This document shows positions 24,501-31,066 of a stretch of DNA of 64,000 bases, one piece after another. Location: NCBI GenBank assembly GCA_963693315.1, contig OY856188.1:145168945-145232944 (forward strand), read 5' to 3'. A model generated the notes under the pieces. The model searched no databases, was not told the origin of the DNA, and was given only the letters and a program-made list of their open reading frames with translations. A program made the position numbers and the translations under genes. Within the stretch, counting starts at the first letter, position 1; each line of letters begins with the position of its first letter. This stretch comes from Diogma glabrata. Lineage: Eukaryota > Arthropoda > Insecta > Diptera > Cylindrotomidae.

Positions 24501-27500
24501 ATGTAACTCAGTGAAAAGCTACAATAAAACTATGTAGTGTTCTGAAAAGAACGATGTAAATGTGCAATAGAATTTATTAATTATTTAAATCACTACTAGA
24601 AGAAACCAAAAACGAAATCAATAAAATCGGCAAAAATCAAAAAAAAAAAAAATAAAAATGGCACCGTCTGATAAAGACGCGGAAAAAGATGCTCTGTGCA
24701 AAAAATGTAAATTTAAAGTTACTAGAGATTGTAGTGCTGTACAATGTGATATATGTGATATGTGGTTTCACAGCAAGTGCACATCTATTTCGGATCCAAA
24801 CTACAAAAAGTTACGTGGTCTTGGACAGATAGTTTTGTGGTTATGTGATGATGATAAGGTAAAATTTAATAAATGGAAAGAAAATAATTTTGCTGAAGCT
24901 ATTTCAAATACAAATGTACGGGATGATACTGGCTATTTACAATCTAAAGGATAAGGTTAATAATATAGAAAATAAATTGGAAAATAACACCGGTCCAATT
25001 GTAAAACCAACATATGCTGATGCTGTAAAATCCAATGCACGAATTGATAGAGAAGTGAAATCCATCAATAAGCAGAGTATTATTATAAAACCTAAAGTTC
25101 AACAAAGCTCAGACATTACTTCTAATGAAATTAAAACCAAAATAAATCCAGGTGCACTAAAGCTTGGCATTTCTTCATTCAAGGCGTTAAAAAGCGGATC
25201 AATTTTAATTAAAACAAATAGTGAACCAGAAAAGGATCATCTCCTAAAAGAGGCTAATGCAAAACTTGGTGATCGGTATGATATAACTACTACTAAATCA
25301 AGAAAACCGAGGCTTTTTCTAAATGGACTGGATAAGAGATACGAAGAAGAGTTTCTTAATGAGCTGTGTGATGTCAACCAATTCATTGATCTAAATGATA
25401 AAATGAAGATACTATACTACAAGCAGAATAGGATAACTAAAAAGTGGGTTATTTCTATGGAGGTGTCTGGAGTACGTTTGTGAAGCTTGTGAACCGATAT
25501 GTGAATCTGGGCTGGGGCTCTATCTATGTCAAGGAAGATTTGTTTGTGCTAAGGTGTTTTAAATGTCAAAGCTATCATCATGGTTCCAGAGAATGCAAGG
25601 AAAATAAAGTTTGTGTAAACTGTGCAGGGAGCCATAATTTCAGGGGCTGTCCGAAAAACAACTAGATGTAATAACTGATATTTATAATTAAAGGTTTAAT
25701 GTTAAAGAGTCGATTGAACATAGAGCGGATAGTGTTAAATGTCCGGTGTATCTGAGTAAGGTCAGGAGGATTCAGAGCAATACAATCTATAATACAACCA
25801 TCTTATGATAGTAAGTAACGATAACGGGCTTAAGTGCGGTTAGTGTGGGAAAAAAATTTTTTTGCCTTTTAATTTTTATTTTTTTCAAAAAATTTTAATT
25901 GTTACATAAAGCTCTGGTATCGACAACAGAAAGGGTATAACATAATAGAAACAATAATAAAAAGGGTATAGCATAGCGTTTTTAGAGTTTCCCACACTAA
26001 CTGCACTTCCCCCGAAAAATTGATAACATATTGTAATGGCTTACCATGGGACCAAATATATAGTATGGTTGATATTGATTCGCAGGTACAATTGATTAAT
26101 GATCTAGTAAATGACATGTTTGAAGGGTTTGTGCCCCTGAGAACTATTGGTATATCACTGTCTTCACCGGGATGGTTTTCTGCTGAGATAACAAGTGGTA
26201 TAAGAGATAGGGACAAAGCTTACCATAGGTGGACTAGATTTCGTACAGATGGGAACTGGAAAGTATATACTTGTCTGAGGAACAAACTAACGTCTCTGAA
26301 GCGTAAAATGCGATTTGATTTTTTGAATAAAAAGCTTGATTCAAATCTCTCATCAAGAGTTTTCTGGAGAAATTTAAAAAGCCTTGGCGTTGGGAAAAGC
26401 AATGAGCACGTTCAGGTACCGTTTTCTCCAAATGATGTGAATACATACTGTTGTACACCTATTACTCAGCCTGTTATGTAGCAGAGTTCCTAAATCTGCA
26501 CATGGTGCCGTAAGAGGAGCACCGCCCCCGTTGCTATAACAACAACAACAAGAATAACGTTATCAGTGAGTGAATGGATATCGAACGAAATACTAATTCT
26601 ACTGCATGAATGCAGTGGAAGGCAGTGGAAACGTGTCAACACAACAAGGTATAAGAAGCTTAAAAATTAATCAAAAGAACAATAAGACAAACTAAAGCTA
26701 ATCACTGTAACTAACAATGTGATGCAATAGAAAAACTAGAAAATTCCATGGTTAATTTAAAACTCAAAAAAATAAAAATACCTAGCAACTAGAAAAAGAT
26801 GAAAAAAGATCAAAAGGGTCAAATATTGTTGTATAAGGAAGATAAACTGAAGAGATAGTATGCATATGTTACAAAACTGTTCGATGACTCCTGAGAAGAT
26901 GTATCCATTCCGGCAGTGTCGACGAACCAAGTATATTGGCTTGGCGTTGACTTGACACTTTTTCAGGCAGAATACCGAACCAAATACTGTAACTGCTTGA
27001 CGAGAATGGTATTGAACTACTAGCTAACTTGCAATGAAATATATAGATCAGGAAATATTCCAAATTAATGGTTACTCTACCTTTGTAACATTACTGAAAA
27101 AAAAACTACCACATCCTGTAACGATTGCAGGACTATTAGTCTAATGAGCCACACTAAACCTATTTATGCTAAAGGTAATGCACCAAAGTGTCTTTAAAAA
27201 GCGAGAACTAGACGCCAAATAGAGCAGCAAGCAGCATTCAAGTTTGGGATGCTGGACCTGTTTTCATCCTGGCTCATTTAGTGTACTATACAAATTCCAA
27301 GTGATCGACATTTGATATCAAATCTTGATTCCCTACCACACCGTCACGATGTTGTTGATCGCGTTGTTTTCTTACAAATATTGTGACCAGCGGTGCTCGG
27401 GTGAAATTAAATCCATTCTATCTCGTTTTTTTCGTCAATCGGTTTGTACAAACAGCCAAATTGTCGAGATCAAACAGTCATAATGAGAAAATTGAAAGAG

Positions 27501-28197
27501 ACTTCTTTGCCAATACATTACACAATATTTTTACTAAAAATTCTGGGTTTCCCTTCTTCTTTTAAATACAGAACAACTGATTTTAGCTTTGTATGGAACG
27601 AACAAACTAACGAAACATAAATCTTGTAATTTTAAAATAATAACAATTTCTTTCAAACACACTAATCGACTCATGACTAATTTTCAATAATATAGTGATA
27701 ACGGTGATATAATGAAAAATAAATATAATAAATTTTAAGAACGTAACCCTTATTCAACAATTGACATATATCTATATTACATTACTTATACCACATATTA
27801 TAAAAACCTCCCCCACAATCGTAAGAAAATGATGATTAATAAACCGCACTTACCTGCAATTCAGCGGTTGTAACTTTTGTAATTTCTGCTGCATTATTTG
27901 ATTGATATTGTTGTCCACTACGATTGTATGCTGGTACTGACTGAACAGATGGTTGTACTATTGCTGGCTGATCTTGCCGTAGTGGCTGCGGTTTTATCTG
28001 ACTATCGTTTTCAAAAGGGTTGTAATCTTCTAAACCTCTTTGGCTATTATTTGTATTTCTTGCAACTTGTTGTACAGCTGGATCCTGAGAAAGAAAACAC
28101 AGTCACTATACATTTCAACAAAACATTTTATCATGTATACCGCAAATGGATTATCAACCATTGGTTCACCAAATGGATTTTCGTCAAAACCAGACAT
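5761..28197 (-). CDS. Scamp: Secretory carrier-associated membrane protein (SCAMP), three coding exons
   Basis: Coding exons on the minus strand: 28141-28197 (19 codons), 27854-28084 (77 codons) and 5761-6504 (247 codons plus TAG), all phase 0, with GT donors and AG acceptors, giving 343 aa, the usual family length. SCAMPs are tetraspanning proteins of the trans-Golgi/endosome recycling system. The N-terminus has three NPF motifs (ENPFGEP, DNPFAD, YNPFEN) that in the family bind EH-domain endocytic proteins. Next come a charged coiled coil (LERKAQELERREEALR) and a Pro/Cys-rich entry segment. Four hydrophobic segments with the conserved CWYRPAYKAFRSDSS loop between TM2 and TM3 follow, then a short cytosolic tail. 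The start ATG at 28197 follows the short gap after RpS6. No frameshift or stop interrupts it. Intron 1 is 56 bp; intron 2 is 21,349 bp of mobile DNA. Family assignment is firm. Confidence 0.95.
6675..6950. repeat. Dispersed repeat copy A (tgttacgg family)
   Basis: Starts tgttacggtttt and shares long similarity with 9904-10755: the words acataaatgaaacaccct, gaatattattgttg and acagttaaggga occur in the same order in both. It begins with TG like an LTR, but no matching CA end, partner LTR or coding region was seen, so it may be a solo LTR or another non-autonomous element. A 37-bp tandem duplication (cttatggaaccttccgt at 6876 and 6913) sits near its end. Confidence 0.55.
7005..8310 (-). pseudogene. 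Decayed RTE-like LINE fragment (endonuclease to RT C-terminus)
   Basis: Minus-strand pieces appear in LINE order with many frame changes. Endonuclease: CIMVLGDFNGQVGR at about 7940-7890. RT catalytic region: VQMIAYAEDVII at about 7760-7710, with YAED where YADD is expected. RT thumb/C-terminus: LYKTLIRPVVMYGAQTGTLT at about 7365-7290. C-terminal segment: RISWIGHVLRA and GRPRLKWKRDVMNDF at about 7225-7065. These words are typical of RTE-like or related single-ORF LINEs of animals. The gap between GDFN and YAED is too short, so internal deletion is likely. Inactive. Confidence 0.7.
8311..8950 (+). other. Unassigned stretch with small open frames
   Basis: Two plus-strand frames (8327-8527, 66 codons; 8622-8951, 109 codons) show no family I recognise. 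A good donor-like word (aatggtaagttcg) at about 8485-8497 sits inside the first. They lie inside SCAMP intron 2 between two LINE relics and could be captured exon sequence or chance frames. Confidence 0.25.
9060..9900 (-). pseudogene. 3' part of a Jockey/CR1-superfamily LINE (RT C-terminus)
   Basis: Two overlapping minus-strand frames, 9858-9517 and 9638-9153, form the RT thumb and C-terminal region split by one frameshift: RLLGVTVSNDLLWNDHV, SYIRPCMEYCCQVWG, then LQKRAIRIVGN, VADLVVFYKY and FFVRIAYKWNSLPEHL. The LGV...W..HV and RPxMEYC words are the standard post-catalytic RT motifs of these LINEs; the YKWNSLP ending is typical of the CR1/Jockey group. The catalytic YADD part is absent, so the copy is 5'-truncated near 9900, where an unrelated repeat begins. 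Confidence 0.8.
9904..10755. repeat. Dispersed repeat copy B, split by a hAT-type MITE
   Basis: Second copy of the tgttacgg family. It runs 9904-9981, is interrupted by the element at 9982-10589, and resumes at 10590-10755. Order and spacing of shared words match copy A at 6675-6950, which confirms that the middle segment is a later insertion. Confidence 0.6.
9982..10589. mobile_element. 608-bp hAT-type MITE rich in atcgat
   Basis: Ends are tagggccgggaaaaatatc and, inverted, taggactgggcgatattt, a hAT-style TAGGGCNGGG terminus. Flanking 8-bp repeats ccctgtac (9974-9981) and tcctgtac (10590-10597) match at 7 of 8. The interior is a dense array of atcgatat words on both strands and has no coding frame. 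It inserted into dispersed repeat copy B, whose uninterrupted relative lies at 6675-6950. Confidence 0.75.
10756..11499. other. Intron filler, no feature recognised
   Basis: AT-rich DNA between dispersed repeat B and the outer hAT. No open frame with a recognisable product and no strong repeat structure seen. Confidence 0.4.
11640..11967 (-). pseudogene. C-terminal dimerisation part of the outer hAT transposase
   Basis: Minus-strand reading gives FEATGKITFNSELLKNTLIL and NPKYAENERNFSVSGNF, matching the hAT dimerisation pattern (P-x-E-x-ER-x-FS-x-x-G). It is separated from the rest of the same transposase (20075-21125) by 8.1 kb of inserted DNA and has no intact frame. Confidence 0.65.
12161..12784 (+). 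repeat. Gypsy 5' LTR
   Basis: Begins tgtaataaacttcg and ends gaagagtcgttata. The expected terminal CA is TA here, while the 3' LTR keeps taca, so a C-to-T change hit this copy after insertion. Confidence 0.92.
12788..12806 (+). promoter_or_regulatory. Gypsy primer-binding site (tRNA-Leu type)
   Basis: Three bases after the 5' LTR, the 19-mer tggtgtcagaagtgggatt is complementary to the 3' end (…AATCCCACTTCTGACA plus CCA) of animal tRNA-Leu(CAG)-type tRNAs. The tRNA identity comes from known tRNA sequence. Confidence 0.8.
12816..14090 (+). CDS. gag: Gypsy Gag with SAP domain and CCHC knuckle
   Basis: 424 aa. Residues about 6-42 (ISDLSQTQLKDELKKRY, then HGTKAELAFRLRKVL) match the SAP helix-extended-helix DNA-binding motif, unusual as a Gag N-terminus. 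Residues about 70-175 are a Gln/Lys/Glu-rich coiled coil with internal repeats of an (A)RQEK-like heptad. The central part (TPAFDGSTSYQIFKMQFE, then retrotransposon-gag-like helices) forms the capsid-like region. A single zinc knuckle C-x2-C-x4-H-x4-C (CWNCGKLGHIRREC) lies at 394-407. The start ATG lies 9 bp past the PBS. The stop TAG at 14088-14090 directly follows a slippery heptamer leading into pol. Antisense frames over the repeat-rich coil are shadows. Confidence 0.93.
   Translation: MVKTVNISDLSQTQLKDELKKRYAPIHGTKAELAFRLRKVLEEAGQNTEVIEVEPEEDPVQNAPAIDPMMALMKEMMAQQQQQLADMMARQEKLATEQKARQEKQAAEQKVEQRQRFADMMAKQESLREVIESRISSAEVKINNMERELRTVTEEQEKLRKLSSELRQEIAQGKSGNNPSTTSAPARVKTPAFDGSTSYQIFKMQFEIAATGVEHQQKANALILALKGPAAEILQTLSATERDYSKIMEALEVRYGESHMQALHRMQLKTRKQGVSETLQELEADIVRLVNLSYPNYNAEHRDELAADTFINALRDVQMRNQLYLSGKKLPVEVLALALQMEAGKRAYGSDRVRQMEVAEEPLKAALDEVIMRVKSLGDKPERNQRSRSSRVRCWNCGKLGHIRRECKWEPHPEDRCSVPDSGN
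14039..17689 (+). CDS. pol: Gypsy Pol: protease, RT, RNase H, integrase
   Basis: 1216 codons of open frame; true Pol probably begins at the frameshift site (14081), since the ATG at 14039 is inside gag. Order: aspartic protease LTLDTGASRSIV near residue 60; RT with PLPRIDDTLDTL, LDLKSGYWQV, FNVMPFGLCNAPATFERLM and catalytic YLDD near residue 480; RNase H with DTDASNVGTGAVLSQ, RKELLAII and RTDHAALKWL; integrase zinc finger H-x3-H...C-x2-C (GGHLGVNKT...CRRCDTC) then the DDE core IDIAGPFPE, LHTDQGRNFESQL and MNPQSDGMVERFNRTMEEHL; and a basic C-terminal segment with VWLYNPRRTKGRSPKLQPDW. All catalytic residues visible are intact. No stop or frameshift occurs. Confidence 0.95.
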   Translation: MGAAPGRQMQRSGFGKLDRASFEGRKLAQLQCPTLVVSQVKRENSSLVLEATVGNKSCMLTLDTGASRSIVRPDVVHYSQIDTARRFTLKTATGETVLVHGESDQEVHLGGNSFRHRFIVADIEDECIIGLDFMKEYNFILDLGSHVLRYGNTEIVLHAANDNAEVRVISDGPTEIPAKSEKIIWTKLLDKSDQNSPVMIEPAKNDFGGNIMIGRTLVAAKEGVVPVQPINFSNKQVTINHGEEIARCSTIKEIISCQEEQKVFMQRNNPALVAILQDLSKRMNPAEFKEIKRVLTKMSSVFSTGDEDVGRTNIVRHRINTGNAHPIRQPPRRLPLAKHEEVQGMLDKMKSDGVIRPSKSPWSSPVVLVRKKDGSARFCVDYRKLNEVTIKDSYPLPRIDDTLDTLSGAKWYSTLDLKSGYWQVEMHPEDRRNTAFSTGNGLWEFNVMPFGLCNAPATFERLMECVLHGLTWKACLVYLDDIIIMGRNFEKHLMNLEEVLRRISNANMKLNPVKCNLFHKEVKYLGHIITEHGVRTDPEKIDAVKNWPVPKNVHELRSFLGLCTYYRRFVENFANIAKSLHKLTEANTKFLWTTECNEAFCSLKEKLCNTPILAYPESGKMFILDTDASNVGTGAVLSQKIGDDEKVVAYFSKVLSKPERNYCVTRKELLAIIKAVKHFHKYLCGQPFLIRTDHAALKWLLQFKFPEGQAARWIEILQNYNFKVEHRKRRIHGNADALSRRPCIEECKSCSRTEGNEAMKVNQIKFQTPEDWCTEAIKREQLEDPAMAPILKWKTEGRRPEWKEVAPLSTEVKCYWAQWDSLLMDNGILKRKWESADGKKVLEQLVLPSSRVEEVLGKLHGSISGGHLGVNKTLAKVRERFYWVRYRTDVEQWCRRCDTCAASKGPKTRTRGEMQQYNLGAPMERIAIDIAGPFPETTKGNKYIMVVIDYFTKWPEAYAIPNQEAVTVAETLVNEWVCRYGTPLELHTDQGRNFESQLMEELCRTLDIRKTRTTPMNPQSDGMVERFNRTMEEHLSTVVEANQRNWDKDLPLFLMAYRSAVHDTTSETPANIMFGRELHLPSDIEFGIPGGLVSTKTDYVGQLREKMNKIHQQVRDHIKIASDKMKTRYDINANSGGFQEGELVWLYNPRRTKGRSPKLQPDWEGPYKIIKRINDVIYCIQKGPRTKMKVIHLQRLAPYQGNSTNAIADIVRDEQN
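14081..14087 (+). promoter_or_regulatory. -1 ribosomal frameshift site GGGAAAC before gag stop
   Basis: In gag frame the codons read G GGA AAC then UAG, an X-XXY-YYZ slippery heptamer abutting the stop. Pol is open in the -1 frame from 14039, and after a one-base slip it continues GGG AAA CTA GAT as Pol residues GKLD. G-GGA-AAC is a known functional -1 site class in other retroelements. No downstream pseudoknot was modelled. Confidence 0.85.
17691..17700 (+). promoter_or_regulatory. Gypsy polypurine tract
   Basis: The purine-rich tggagggcag directly abuts the 3' LTR start at 17701 and follows the pol stop by two bases. It is in the expected place for plus-strand priming. Confidence 0.7.
17701..18324 (+). 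repeat. Gypsy 3' LTR
   Basis: 624 bp, same length as the 5' LTR. It starts tgtaataaac and ends gttaca, then the gtat target repeat. Confidence 0.92.
20075..21125 (-). pseudogene. N-terminal and catalytic part of the outer hAT transposase, decayed
   Basis: From 21125 leftwards the minus strand reads LKFIIAIDEWTNFRKRRYLN, then GLMRIEGSYPAEKAYENYVP, and after several stops VIVMGNT and nearby words. The DEWT...RRRYLN and RIEG-x-PAEKA patterns are typical of Ac-like hAT transposases of invertebrates. It lacks an intact frame. Its C-terminus lies at 11640-11967 beyond the nested elements. Confidence 0.6.
21130..21965 (+). other. Unassigned insert inside outer hAT, ending in aaataaataaatt
   Basis: This stretch occupies the place where the N-terminal part of the outer hAT transposase is expected. 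It ends with gtgtaaaaacaaataaataaatt on the plus strand, which resembles a LINE 3' tail. The antisense frame at 21470-21132 is Lys/Arg rich and matches nothing I know. Confidence 0.35.
22074..22215. repeat. Right subterminal ttctcgagaa array of the outer hAT
   Basis: The motif tctcgagaa or its parts recurs about eight times within 140 bp, and similar words fill 11500-11605 at the other end. Palindromic subterminal arrays like this are typical of hAT termini. Confidence 0.65.
22216..22943. other. Intron filler, no feature recognised
   Basis: AT-rich sequence with no supported gene or repeat boundary. Confidence 0.4.
22952..24076. mobile_element. 1,125-bp non-autonomous hAT element with perfect 8-bp target duplication
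   Basis: The ends are tagagatgttaaaa and, inverted, tagtgatgtaaaag, hAT-style termini. The flanking 8-mer cgtgtatt is identical on both sides (22944-22951 and 24077-24084). Just inside both ends lie inverted blocks of ataataccg/cggtatt words (taaaatacggtatttta at the left, tacggtattttacgtataat at the right). No intact transposase frame exists, so it needs a partner in trans. The perfect duplication points to a relatively young insertion. Confidence 0.85.
24658..25665 (+). pseudogene. LINE ORF1 with PHD finger and CCHC knuckles, frameshifted
   Basis: Three overlapping frames make one broken ORF1. The first (24658-24954) has a PHD-type zinc finger: CKKCKFKVTRDCSAVQCDIC, then WFHSKC. The second (24890-25483) starts with a coiled-coil-like VNNIENKLENN, then an RNA-binding-like middle (INPGALKLGISSFKALKSGS, KPRLFLNGLD). 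The third (25444-25665) ends with zinc knuckles CFKCQSYHHGSREC and CVNCAGSHNFRGC. PHD fingers plus gag-like knuckles in ORF1 are known in CR1/L2-group LINEs. At least two frameshifts inactivate it. An A-rich run directly precedes the ATG. Confidence 0.75.
26005..26500 (+). pseudogene. LINE ORF2 linker fragment following the PHD-type ORF1
   Basis: Frame 26020-26481 contains LPWDQIYSMVDIDSQVQLIN, APLRxI-like FVPLRTIGI, PGWFSAEITSGIRDRDKAYH, LRNKLTSLKRKMRFDFLNKK and VFWRNLKSLGVGK, the region between endonuclease and RT of CR1/Jockey-group LINEs. RT is missing. Between ORF1 and this piece (25670-26000) the endonuclease is absent, so the copy carries an internal deletion and 3' truncation. Confidence 0.7.
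26500..27075. other. Intron filler between LINE relics
   Basis: No intact frame. Content is AT-rich and may include decayed LINE sequence related to the RT relic just downstream. Confidence 0.35.
27090..27265 (+). pseudogene. Short RT motif-1/2 relic of an RTE-like LINE
   Basis: Plus-strand reading gives SCNDCRTISLMSHTKPIYAK, then in shifted frames VMHQSVFKKRELDAK and IEQQAAFKFG, matching the yRtISLmsH...Q-x-GF segment of LINE RTs. It is very short and frameshifted. Confidence 0.55.
27266..27853. other. Intron filler next to the SCAMP donor
   Basis: No supported gene or repeat. The SCAMP intron 2 donor (GTAAGT on the minus strand) lies at the right edge. Confidence 0.4.
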
Positions 28198-28506
28198 TTG
28201 TTTTATTTGAAATTAATAATAAATTGTTTTAAATTATTAAGGATAATCGTTCGTAATTATTAAAGCGTTATTTGATAGTTATTCTCTTAATATAATTTTT
28301 ATCACTTTATACCATTTTGTTATCTGACATTTGATGACAGCTCAATTTTTTGGAAGACACAACAAATGAATGCTATAAAAAATTATAGTAGAAAAACTAA
28401 TTAAAATTTATAGCATCATTTTTAATATTTTTTGAATATTTTTAAAAAAAAAATTAAAATTTAATTAGGTAAAAGGAAAATTAAAGAATGGTTTATGTAA
28501 TTTTTT

Positions 28507-28512
28507 TTTATT
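28507..28512 (-). terminator. RpS6 poly(A) signal (AATAAA)
   Basis: Minus-strand AATAAA starts 22 nt past the RpS6 stop at 28535-28537. The short 3' UTR fits a ribosomal protein gene and leaves about 300 bp before the SCAMP ATG. Confidence 0.6.
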
Positions 28513-28534
28513 GTTTCATTTTAAATTACAAATT

Positions 28535-29580
28535 TTATTTCTTTTCACTTTTATCGGAGCTCTTTGAGTCTCTCATAGATGCTGATCGACGTCTTTTTAA
28601 TTCTTCACGTTTAACTTTAGATTCCTTTTTGCGTTGAGCTAACAACTTAGCGTATTCTGCTTGTTGTTCCTTAGCGTTAACAGCACGTCTTTTCCTGATA
28701 GACAAACGATGTCTCTTACGCTGAAATTATTAATAACTTACAAATTTGTTGTAAGTTTACAAAACAATAACTTACTTGCAAAACGTTTGGAGTTATTAAC
28801 CGTTGTATTTTAGGAGCCTTGGTACGATTTTTCTTCTTACCTTCTTTATCTGGAAGTGGACGTCTTACAACGTACCTACGAACATCATCTTCTTTAGTTA
28901 AATTAAACAATTTACGAATCTTGCTCGCTCGTTTAGGTCCTAGACGACGTGGGATATTACTATCGGTTAATCCAGGAATTTCCTTTTCCCCTTTTCTAAC
29001 TACAATTAAGGCTAGTACTGACATATTAGCATCAACAATACAGCCCCTGACTGATTTTCGTTTTCTTTCACCAGCACGTCTTGGCCTATAACAAGAGTGT
29101 CCCTTTTTAAGAAGAAGGCGCACACGACCTGAAATCAACATAGATAATAAACAAATATATTATTTTTATTTAAATGTACATACCATGAGAGAGAACTCCC
29201 TGTTTCATTGGAAAACCTTGTTTATCGTTTCCTCCGGCAATACGGAGAACATAACCTTTCCATTCATCTCCAAGAATATCAACTTCAACCTCGGTACCCA
29301 TTCTTTTTTCATAAAAAACTCTCAACTTGTGTTCGTCATTTTCTTCGAACAATTTCTGACATCCCGTTGCGGGAAATGAAACGTTTAACTACAATAAAAA
29401 AAACAATATTTTATTATACAATAATTCTAATTTAATTTTATATGGTTACTGTCAAATCATCTATTCAAAATTTATCTTAAAATTAAATATTCATTTAAAT
29501 GTAAACAACATCACGTAGTTATTTTTGTAAATTTTGAGTTAATTTTAATATAATTTTAAAGATTTAACACACACCTTCAT
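28535..29580 (-). CDS. RpS6: 40S ribosomal protein S6, four coding exons
   Basis: Minus-strand coding exons: 29575-29580 (Met-Lys), 29184-29388, 28776-29128 and 28535-28720, total 750 nt, 249 aa plus stop, the normal metazoan length. All introns are GT-AG: 186, 55 and 55 bp. S6 is a small-subunit protein near the mRNA path and the main S6-kinase target. The conserved core is plain: [79 protein letters not shown] and [10 protein letters not shown]. The C-terminus [13 protein letters not shown] holds the basic-directed serine cluster phosphorylated in other species. The two-codon first exon is the known arrangement for this gene. No defect seen. SCAMP follows 338 bp downstream on the same strand. 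Confidence 0.97.
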
Positions 29581-29661
29581 TTTGATGGTCTAAGCACGGT
29601 AAATAACCATTTAAAAAGAACCAATAAGCTATTAATTATTTGGATATAATTTCCGGAAAAG
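29581..29661 (-). promoter_or_regulatory. RpS6 5' UTR with candidate TOP start
   Basis: A minus-strand pyrimidine run CTTTTCC starts at 29661, 81 bp ahead of the ATG. Ribosomal protein mRNAs usually begin with C plus a pyrimidine tract. The transcription start here is inference. Confidence 0.35.
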
Positions 29662-29881
29662 AAATTGACAAACACAAAATACAGAGGTAAATAATAGATG
29701 GCGTTAAAATTTTATAAAATTATTTGGCATAGCTGCAAGAGAAAAAAATTTCAAATTTAGTAGCAGTTTTAGGCCTCATGAAGGCGACGTCCCAGTTAAA
29801 AATCCAATATCGATAACATGCGTTTATAGTCTCATAGTATAGCTCGCATAGTTCATATCGTTATACACTTAAACTACTAAT

Positions 29882-30352
29882 ACCAAGTTTATACCACCGA
29901 TAGTTTACTAGAATAATAGTTTTTTGCTATTAAACTATCGATACATTGGGCGTTTATACCACAAAATAGTATTATTCTATCTACGGTATAAACGCTCAGA
30001 ATAATATTGACAGATAGAATACGGCTAACGTATTTCAAATTTGAATATAAAATCTTATCAACCGAAAAGTATTTCAACAAAAAATTATAAACTAATATTA
30101 ATTTAAAACTAAAACAAAATTTTGAGAGATTTTGATGTTGCACATTTTTAGAATCGCATGAAATTGTCTTTTACATTTAACGTTTTGACCGTTACAATTT
30201 TTTTGAATATACTATTATACTATCGATCAAAAACAAAATATCAAATAGCTATCTCTCAAAGTAAAAAGGTATTATTCTATCCGTTTACATCACAATATAG
30301 TTTAATAGCTATTTGCTATTATTCTATTATACTACCATGGTGTAAACTTAGT
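29882..30352. repeat. MITE-like element with about 38-bp inverted ends
   Basis: The left end ccaagtttataccacc...agaataatagt (29883-29920) and the inverted right end ctaagtttacaccatgg...agaataatagc (30351-30314) match over about 38 bp with several mismatches and one indel. Inside, gcgtttatacc and ggtataaacgc form a second hairpin. No coding frame; no clear target duplication. Confidence 0.55.
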
Positions 30353-30595
30353 GTAAGTTCACAAACGCATGTCTGTTTAGTATTGTTTCAAAATGGCATT
30401 TAAAAAAATAAATATTTCCATATTCAATTTTTTAAAATTTGAATTAAAGCAAAATAATGTAGGATAGACATTTACTAACATTTTTGTTAACAATATTTAT
30501 TTTTATTTTTCCTACTACAAATTTCAAATATTTTGATAGAAAATATTATGCACATAATATTAATAATATTAATCATGCGTCTTTAAATTACAACA

Positions 30596-31066
30596 CGAAC
30601 TAAGTTATGTCGAATTCTTTTTGCCAAAAACATTGCTCTGACACCCCCCTTTTTGCTCTGAGATCAATTTGTTTGACATTACGTGTTTTATTTGACCAAA
30701 AAAAGTGATTTTTTTTGCCCTAAAAAAATTTTTTTGGAATCTAGATTTTTAGCTAGAGCAAAACATAAAATACAATAAAGAATACAAAACCATTTAAAAA
30801 ATCTGTCAAAATTAGTAAACAAACAAAACGCCATTTACTTATTTTTTTTTAATAGTGAAATAGTTACTTTTTAAATAAAATATTGTTTAAATCGTGTTTT
30901 AAGTTAAAAATTAACATCAAACTAATTAATTAAATACAATTAATTACAAAAATATTCAATGACAGTTCACAAATACAACTACAAAACTGGATCATATTTT
31001 TTCATGTTCTTTTTATGAAAAAAAATCATTTTTTCGCTCTGAAGAAAAAGAATTCGACATTAGTTC
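30596..31066. repeat. MITE-like element with atgtcgaattcttttt inverted ends
   Basis: The 16-mer atgtcgaattcttttt at 30607-30622 returns inverted at 31045-31060, and gaacta lies just outside on both sides in inverted orientation. The words ttgctctga and tcgctctga also occur inside each end. The interior is AT-rich and non-coding. Confidence 0.6.

Larger units (their letters stand above)
6505..27853 (-). other. SCAMP intron 2 (21,349 bp, filled with transposable elements)
   Basis: Donor GTAAGT follows CAG at 27854; acceptor TTTCAG precedes 6504. The neighbouring introns in SCAMP and RpS6 are 55-186 bp, so this one is over 100 times larger. Identified content includes LINE fragments on both strands, at least four hAT-type elements and one Gypsy element, several nested inside one another. 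Confidence 0.9.

Noticed and set aside
27898..28263. 121-codon plus-strand frame over SCAMP exons 1 and 2
   Set aside because: Antisense shadow of the spliced SCAMP exons.
30158..30403. 81-codon frame upstream of RpS6
   Set aside because: Lies within a palindromic MITE-like unit, no motif, biased AT codons.
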